DNA of 9,155 nt from JAZGAE01 sp036475545 (GTDB lineage: Bacteria > Pseudomonadota > Alphaproteobacteria > DATDPM01): positions 1-9,155 of the forward strand of contig JAZGAE010000014.1 in NCBI GenBank assembly GCA_036475545.1, in the 5' to 3' direction. The notes beneath the pieces were generated by a model. It was not told where the DNA came from. It saw only the letters and a list, made by a program, of their open reading frames with translations, and did not search any database. This document shows positions 5,063-9,155 of the stretch, in pieces (positions within the stretch are counted from its first letter, which is position 1; each line of letters begins with the position of its first letter). Made by a program: the position numbers and the translations under genes.

Positions 5063-6283
5063 TTAGAACGCCAACTCGTTCACGCTGAGGAAGGCGACCA
5101 GGACCGAGGCTATGATACCAGCAATGAGGAAGCCAAGGCCAATGGTGAGCACCGGCACAAGCAGGCTCAGCAGGCGCTGAATCGTGCGCTGGGACTCGCG
5201 GTCGTAAATGTCCGCCATCTTGATCAACATGTCCTCGAGCTGGCCGGTCTCCTCCCCCACCCGCACGAGCTGAACCGCGAGATTGGGAAAAACCCCAGCT
5301 ACGGCGAGCGGCCCGGCCAGGCCCTGCCCCTCCTTGAGGCCGGCGGCGAGTCCCTCGACCGCGCGCGCCATGACGGCATTGCCCAGGGTTTCCTTGACGA
5401 TGGCGAGCGCGCTCAAGAGCGTGACGCCGTTTTCAAGGAGCGTGCCGAGCGTGCGGCTGAAACGCGCGACCTGAATCTTCCTCACGAGATCGCCGAACAG
5501 CGGCAGCCCCAGCATCAGGCCGTCCCAGCGGAAACGGAAGGCGGGATCGGCGAGCTGGCGCCGAAGCGCCCATACCAGGCCGATCACGCCAAGCGCGATC
5601 AACCACCCGTATCTTCCCAACACCTCGCCCACCACGATGATCGCCTGCGTGGCCGCCGGCAACGCCTCGCCGGCGTCTTCGAACAGGGGCTTGAACTCGG
5701 GCACGACCACCGTGAGGAGCACCACCAGGGAGAGGCCCGCCATGCCCAAAAGAATGGCGGGATAGATGAGCGCCGATCGCACGCTCTCCAACGTCGCCTG
5801 GGACTTCTCGAGGAAATCGGCAAGGCGCGCGAGGACGGACTCCAGCGCGCCGCCTGATTCTCCGGCTCGCACCATGCTGACGTAGAACGGCGGGAAAGTC
5901 CCGCCTTGGGCGGCCATGGCATCGGCGAGCGAGGCGCCGCCGCGGACGCCGTCGAGCACGCGGGCGAGCAATGTCCGGACGTTTTCCTTCTCGGCCAACT
6001 CGACGAGGATCTCGAACGACCGGTCGAGCGGAAGCCCGGCGCCGAGCAGGGTGGCGAGCTCGCGGGTGACGAGGCCCACCCTCTTCCGCGAGACGGCCCG
6101 GCCGGCGAAGAGATCCCGTGTCAGCCAGCTTGCGAGCGTCCCCCTGGCGATTTCTTCCGCGTGGATAGGCACATGGCCAAGGTCGTGGAGTCTGGAGATG
6201 ACGGCCGACTGGCTGCCGGCCTCCATCTCGCCCTCGACGACCCTGCCAGCGGAGGTGACCGCCCTGTAGTGGTAGGTAGACAT
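5063..6283 (-). CDS. gspF: GspF, type II secretion inner-membrane platform protein
   Basis: This 406-residue polytopic protein is of usual GspF length. It has an N-terminal cytoplasmic segment beginning Y-H-Y-R-A-V (4-9) and two T2SSF repeats (about 70-195 and 273-397). Three hydrophobic segments lie at about 171-195, 216-240 and 371-397. Characteristic motifs include L-A-T-L-L-G-A-G-L-P-L (76-86), F-P-P-F-Y-V-S-M-V-R-A-G-E-S-G-G (130-145) and its second-repeat counterpart L-V-R-V-G-E-E-T-G-Q-L (339-349). GspF is the multispanning platform protein contacted by GspE and GspL and is thought to feed pseudopilins into the growing fibre. The ATG is 3 bases after the gspE stop, with no good Shine-Dalgarno sequence of its own, so it is probably translated by coupling to gspE. 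Confidence 0.95.
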   Translation of the reverse strand: MSTYHYRAVTSAGRVVEGEMEAGSQSAVISRLHDLGHVPIHAEEIARGTLASWLTRDLFAGRAVSRKRVGLVTRELATLLGAGLPLDRSFEILVELAEKENVRTLLARVLDGVRGGASLADAMAAQGGTFPPFYVSMVRAGESGGALESVLARLADFLEKSQATLESVRSALIYPAILLGMAGLSLVVLLTVVVPEFKPLFEDAGEALPAATQAIIVVGEVLGRYGWLIALGVIGLVWALRRQLADPAFRFRWDGLMLGLPLFGDLVRKIQVARFSRTLGTLLENGVTLLSALAIVKETLGNAVMARAVEGLAAGLKEGQGLAGPLAVAGVFPNLAVQLVRVGEETGQLEDMLIKMADIYDRESQRTIQRLLSLLVPVLTIGLGFLIAGIIASVLVAFLSVNELAF

Positions 6284-6286
6284 TGC

Positions 6287-7999
6287 TCAAGCGTCGCGCG
6301 TGACGCGCATGACCTCCTCGACGGTGGTGATGCCCGCGAGTGCCTTGGACACGCCGTCCTGGTACATGGTCCGCATGCCCAATCGGACGGCCTCTCGCTG
6401 GATCTCGCGCGCCTCGGCGCGCTGCAACACCAGCCGGCGGATGGGATCCGACATCACCAGCGTCTCCAGGATGCTCGTACGCCCGAGATAGCCGGTGCCG
6501 GAGCAGTGGGCGCAGCCCTGGGCCCTGTGCAGGGTCACGGGCTCGCCGCGATCACCGCCGAGCTGCAACTCCTCGACGATTTCGGGAAGCGCCTGGTAAC
6601 GCACACGGCAATCCGGACACAGGGTCCGCACCAGCCGTTGGGCGACAATGCCGTTGATGGTCGAGGCCAGCAGGTAGTTCTCCACCCTCATGTCGAGGAG
6701 CCGGGTGACCGCGGACGCGGCGTCGTTGGTGTGCAGCGTGGAGAGCACGAGATGACCGGTCAGCGCGGCCTGGACAGCGATCTCCGCGGTTTCCAGGTCG
6801 CGGATCTCGCCGATCATGATGATGTCGGGGTCTTGGCGCAGGAAGGCGCGCAGGGCGTTCGCGAAAGACAACCCGATCTTCGGCTTGATCTGGACCTGGT
6901 TTACCCCTTCCAGTTGATACTCGACGGGGTCCTCGACGGTCAGGATCTTCGTCTCGCCCGTATTCAGGTGCCGAAGCGAGGTGTACAGCGTCGTGGTCTT
7001 GCCGCTGCCGGTGGGCCCGGTGACCAGCAGAATCCCGTTGGGTCTTTCGAGAATGCGCAAGTACGTCTCGAGGCCTTTCTCGTCGAAGCCGAGCGTGGCG
7101 AAATCCAGCGTCACGGACCCCCGGTCCAGGACCCGGAGCACCACGCTTTCCCCGAACATGGTGGGCACCGTCGAGACCCGCAGATCGACCTCCTTGCCGC
7201 GGACGGCGAGCTTGATGCGGCCGTCCTGGGGAAGGCGCGTCTCGGCGATGTTGAGCTTGGCCATGATCTTGATGCGCGAGATCACCGCCGCCCGCAGCCG
7301 GCTCGGCGGGGCCTGCCCCTCGCGCAGGACGCCGTCGATCCGGTAGCGGACCCGAAGCCGCCGCTCGAACGGTTCGATGTGGACGTCCGAAGCCCGCATC
7401 TCCACCGCCTTGGCGATCAAATGGTTGACGAGGCGGATCACCGGGGCCTCGCTGGCGAGGTCCCTGAGCCGCTCGATATCCTGGGTTGTGTCTTCCTCCC
7501 TCCGGACGGTGTCGTCCTCCAGGATCTGTTCGATCGCGGTGCCGCCGCTGCCATAGAGCCGCTCGAAGGCCGCCTCGATATCGGCGGGCACGCCCACCCT
7601 GGGCAAGACCGGCTTGCCGGCGCTCAACCGGATCGCGTCGATGGCGTACGAGTCCAGCGGATCGGCCATGGCGAGCTCGACCCCCGCCGGCGTTTCGGCA
7701 AGCGGAATGATCCGGGACTCCTTCAGGAACTTGGCGCTGATCTTCTCTTCCAGGATCGGCTCGCCGGGATACTCGTCCACCGCCACCACCGTCAGGTCCA
7801 GGCACTCGGCGAGCGCCTCGGCCATGTCGGCCTCCGAGACCAGGCCGAGCTTGGTGAGGATCACGTGAATCGCCTCGGGAGTTTCGTCCTGGAGGCGGAG
7901 CGCCCGCTCGAGCCCCGCGGACTCAAGCTTGCCGCGCGCGACCAACCGCTCACCGAGCGCATTGGCGAACGAGCGGTCCTTTTCCTCGATCTTGAGCAT
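6287..7999 (-). CDS. gspE: GspE, type II secretion assembly ATPase
   Basis: This 570-residue hexameric ATPase powers pseudopilus assembly at the inner membrane. An N-terminal region (about 1-150) matches the GspE N-terminal domains that contact GspL and the platform. The linker and N2 region carry S-D-V-H-I-E-P (204-210). The catalytic core shows a Walker A motif G-P-T-G-S-G-K-T-T (328-336), an Asp box V-E-D-P-V-E-Y (355-361), a Walker B region D-I-I-M-I-G-E-I-R-D (392-401) and a His box S-T-L-H-T-N-D (420-426). Four cysteines in CxxC pairs (461/464 and 496/499) form the zinc motif of GspE/PilB-type ATPases. All catalytic motifs appear intact. It is the first gene of the gspEFGHIJ run, with a strong GGAGG 4 bases before the ATG and an extended -10 promoter upstream. 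PilB is the alternative family, but the gene neighbourhood favours GspE. Confidence 0.96.
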   Translation of the reverse strand: MLKIEEKDRSFANALGERLVARGKLESAGLERALRLQDETPEAIHVILTKLGLVSEADMAEALAECLDLTVVAVDEYPGEPILEEKISAKFLKESRIIPLAETPAGVELAMADPLDSYAIDAIRLSAGKPVLPRVGVPADIEAAFERLYGSGGTAIEQILEDDTVRREEDTTQDIERLRDLASEAPVIRLVNHLIAKAVEMRASDVHIEPFERRLRVRYRIDGVLREGQAPPSRLRAAVISRIKIMAKLNIAETRLPQDGRIKLAVRGKEVDLRVSTVPTMFGESVVLRVLDRGSVTLDFATLGFDEKGLETYLRILERPNGILLVTGPTGSGKTTTLYTSLRHLNTGETKILTVEDPVEYQLEGVNQVQIKPKIGLSFANALRAFLRQDPDIIMIGEIRDLETAEIAVQAALTGHLVLSTLHTNDAASAVTRLLDMRVENYLLASTINGIVAQRLVRTLCPDCRVRYQALPEIVEELQLGGDRGEPVTLHRAQGCAHCSGTGYLGRTSILETLVMSDPIRRLVLQRAEAREIQREAVRLGMRTMYQDGVSKALAGITTVEEVMRVTRDA

Positions 8000-8001
8000 C
8001 G

Positions 8002-8008
8002 CTCCTCC
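8002..8008 (-). promoter_or_regulatory. Ribosome-binding site of gspE
   Basis: GGAGGAG on the minus strand gives a strong anti-Shine-Dalgarno match. Its GGAGG core is 4 bases from the ATG, slightly close. It supports the ATG at 7997-7999. Confidence 0.6.
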
Positions 8009-8019
8009 GGGTCCATGCC

Positions 8020-8044
8020 GGGTCGCGACAAGGCGACCCTCGCC
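8020..8044 (-). promoter_or_regulatory. Two competing hairpins in the gspE leader
   Basis: GGGTCGC (8020-8026) is a perfect inverted repeat of GCGACCC (8033-8039) with a 6-base loop. The same segment can instead form GGCGA/TCGCC (8032-8036 with 8040-8044) around a 3-base loop. The two folds share bases 8033-8039 and exclude each other. The first ends 11 bases upstream of the gspE Shine-Dalgarno sequence. This could tune translation or leader stability. No T-tract follows, so a simple terminator is unlikely, and function is inference. Confidence 0.35.
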
Positions 8045-8098
8045 CGGTCCCTACTCTCAGGGTCGAACGGCGGCCCCTGCCTGGAGTCTCAATCTATA

Positions 8099-8107
8099 AT
8101 TATATCA
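8099..8107 (-). promoter_or_regulatory. Extended -10 promoter for the gspE operon
   Basis: On the minus strand this reads TGATATAAT: a perfect TATAAT -10 box (8099-8104) preceded by TG at the extended -10 position. No recognisable -35 hexamer lies 16-18 bases further upstream, which fits extended -10 promoters. It lies in an AT-rich patch (about 8091-8106) in a GC-rich window, just after the gspO stop, and would give a leader of about 90 bases before gspE. This points to separate transcription of gspE onward, perhaps in addition to read-through from gspO. Confidence 0.55.
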
Positions 8108-8128
8108 CGTCCCGCGGTTACCTCGGCG

Positions 8129-8890
8129 TTAACCGAATCCCAAGGGCCCGTAGAGCCAGACCAGCCACAAAGCCAAGGCGAGAGCGGACCCGAACGGCAC
8201 CTCGTCCGTCAAGGAAACGGGGCGGCCCGCGATTGACCGTCCCAATGCCACCGTGAGCGCCCCCAGCGCCGCGAGCAGCACGACACTCGGAAGCCCCCAC
8301 CAGGATACCCACGCCCCGGCGCCGGCCAGAAGCTTGGCGTCGCCCAGGCCCAGCCCCTCGCGGCCGCGAAGGCGGCGGTAGGCGAAACCCACGGCCATGA
8401 AGGCGGCAAACCCCGCGGCCGCGCCGATCGCGTGGTCGGGCAAGAGCGCGGGATCGATGAGGTACGCCACGCCCAGGCCGGCCCCGATGAGCGGCAGGGT
8501 GAGCTCATCGGGAAGAACCGTGTGGCGGGCGTCGATCAGGCCGAGCGCCAGCAGGGTCCAGCCCAGCGCGCAACCGGCCCACAGCAGCCAGCCTCCGAGC
8601 ATGCTCGCGGCCCACACCGCGATCGCCAGCGCGCCGATCTCGATGGCGGGGTAGAAGACGCCGAGCCGCGTCCCGCAATAGCGGCATCGCCCGCGACTCG
8701 CGAGCCAGCTCAAGACCGGCACCAGGTCGCGGGGCCCGAGGCGATGACGGCAGTGCGGGCAGGCGGACCGGCCGGAGACCACGCGCCCGCCGGCCGGCAG
8801 CCGATCCGCGAGGAGGCCCAGGAAGCTGCCGACGAAGGGCGCCGCTGCGACGGGAAACAGCCAATCGATGGCGAACGGATTTGGCATCAT
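8129..8890 (-). CDS. gspO: Prepilin peptidase / N-methyltransferase (GspO/PilD, A24 family)
   Basis: This 253-residue polytopic aspartic protease cleaves the leaders of GspG, H, I and J after Gly and methylates the new N-terminus. The N-terminal part has a first membrane segment ending G-S-F-L-G-L-L-A-D-R-L-P (21-32). A cytoplasmic domain follows with a four-cysteine motif, C-P-H-C (44-47) and C-R-Y-C (69-72), as in bifunctional PilD enzymes. The catalytic aspartates are D120 in L-I-D-A-R-H, followed by L-P-D-E-L-T-L-P, and D184 in G-L-G-L-G-D-A-K. Several hydrophobic helices complete the membrane domain. The usual Asn after G-S-F-L is replaced by Gly, a small departure. Two ATGs are adjacent at the start (8885-8890), and the Shine-Dalgarno region is weak. 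The stop is 129 bases from gspE. Placement beside the T2SS genes suggests it serves this system, and no type IV pilus genes are visible. Confidence 0.95.
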   Translation of the reverse strand: MMPNPFAIDWLFPVAAAPFVGSFLGLLADRLPAGGRVVSGRSACPHCRHRLGPRDLVPVLSWLASRGRCRYCGTRLGVFYPAIEIGALAIAVWAASMLGGWLLWAGCALGWTLLALGLIDARHTVLPDELTLPLIGAGLGVAYLIDPALLPDHAIGAAAGFAAFMAVGFAYRRLRGREGLGLGDAKLLAGAGAWVSWWGLPSVVLLAALGALTVALGRSIAGRPVSLTDEVPFGSALALALWLVWLYGPLGFG

Positions 8891-9028
8891 GCGCCAGGCA
8901 AATTCAGGAGTAGAAAGGGTAACGCACGCATTCGCGCGAGGCGTCGACCAACCGGGACCACCGGGTCTTACATTGAACCCATCGTGTGCAATGGAAAAGC
9001 CCCGGCGTCCCAGTCTGAATCGTCGAGT

Positions 9029-9056
9029 CTAGAGCATAATCCGGTCAGGTGGAATC
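9029..9056 (-). repeat. Possible dispersed intergenic repeat of Hyphomicrobiales type
   Basis: The plus strand begins CTAGAGCATAATCCGG and ends GGTGGAATC. This resembles the CTAGAGCATgATcCGg... family of short intergenic repeats common in Rhizobiales genomes. Only one copy is in the window, so repetition cannot be seen here. The call rests on remembered similarity and should be treated as a taxonomic hint. Confidence 0.4.
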
Positions 9057-9060
9057 GGCT

Positions 9061-9138
9061 GCGTTGCGCCGTGGCGAGGCGATCCGCCAGGCGCGGCGCG
9101 AAGGGCGATGCGGGGGCATCGGCCGAGCGGCGCAACGC
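9061..9138. repeat. 11-base inverted repeat enclosing two smaller hairpins
   Basis: GCGTTGCGCCG (9061-9071) and CGGCGCAACGC (9128-9138) are perfect reverse complements. Inside lie two further stems: TGGCG/CGCCA (9072-9076 with 9085-9089, directly abutting the outer stem) and CGATGC/GCATCG (9106-9111 with 9116-9121) around a GGGG loop. The whole could fold as a three-stem branched structure on either strand. It may be a structured RNA, a palindromic intergenic element, or coincidence in GC-rich DNA. Confidence 0.45.
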
Positions 9139-9155
9139 CGCGGGCGCCCGCCCCG

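Larger units (their letters stand above)
8891..9155. other. Upstream region of gspO without a confident gene
   Basis: On the minus strand one frame is open from the window edge to a TAA at 8968-8970 (about 61 codons). Its third positions are G/C-rich only as far as about base 9050, and its last 29 codons lack this bias. It may be the tail of an upstream gene, but I recognise no family, and it crosses the repeat-like sequence at 9029-9056. The rest holds a folded inverted repeat (9061-9138). Between 8971 and the gspO ATG I see no well-spaced promoter boxes. The weak gspO Shine-Dalgarno region means this stretch offers little on how gspO is controlled. Confidence 0.4.

Noticed and set aside
5906..8236. 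Very long plus-strand open frame (776 codons) opposite gspE and gspF
   Set aside because: It lies antisense to intact gspE and gspF, whose motifs are unmistakable. Long antisense frames are common in GC-rich coding DNA, and the translated product has no recognisable domain.
6287..8890. Type IV pilus assembly genes (pilB/pilC/pilD) instead of T2SS
   Set aside because: GspE, GspF and GspO have pilus homologues, but the following gspG-H-I-J, GspL/M and secretin genes, and the acidic calcium-type loop of GspG, identify a T2SS.
1..9155. CRISPR arrays, tRNA or rRNA genes, insertion sequences, prophage or defence genes
   Set aside because: I saw no spaced direct repeats, no rRNA-like or tRNA-like segments, and no transposase, integrase or nuclease reading frames.

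Overview
This window carries most of a type II secretion system (T2SS) locus, with every recognisable gene on the minus strand. The DNA is GC-rich with strong G/C preference at third codon positions. The forms of GspL (PilN-like), GspM (subtype b-like), the short HR-only GspC/N-type protein and the lipoprotein secretin resemble T2SS loci of GC-rich Alphaproteobacteria, probably Hyphomicrobiales (Rhizobiales). A short sequence near the right edge that resembles dispersed repeats of that order supports this. Taxonomy is an inference, not a database result.

Layout in the direction of transcription (right to left). 9155-8891 has no confident gene: it holds an open frame running in from the window edge, a repeat-like sequence and a folded inverted repeat. 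8890-8129 is the prepilin peptidase gspO/pilD. 8128-8000 is a leader with a good extended -10 promoter (TGATATAAT) and two competing hairpins. A compact run follows: gspE (ATPase), gspF (inner-membrane platform), gspG (major pseudopilin), then the minor pseudopilins gspH, gspI and gspJ. After a 174-base gap come gspL, gspM and a GspC/N-type gene, joined by ATGA stop/start overlaps. After a further 297-base spacer with an AT-rich patch, gspD (secretin, a lipoprotein) starts at 310 and runs off the left edge.

Together the genes encode the working parts of the machine. GspO cleaves and methylates the pseudopilins. GspE drives assembly of the GspG pilus with the GspH/I/J tip, using the GspF/L/M platform. 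The GspC/N-type protein links the platform to the GspD channel in the outer membrane.

The machine is conventional in type, so I do not claim a new system. The points worth a second look are the absence of gspK from its usual place between gspJ and gspL, the reduced GspC and GspL architectures, the staggered gspH/gspI/gspJ overlaps with long arginine-rich leaders, the separately placed lipoprotein gspD, and structured non-coding elements upstream of gspE and gspO.
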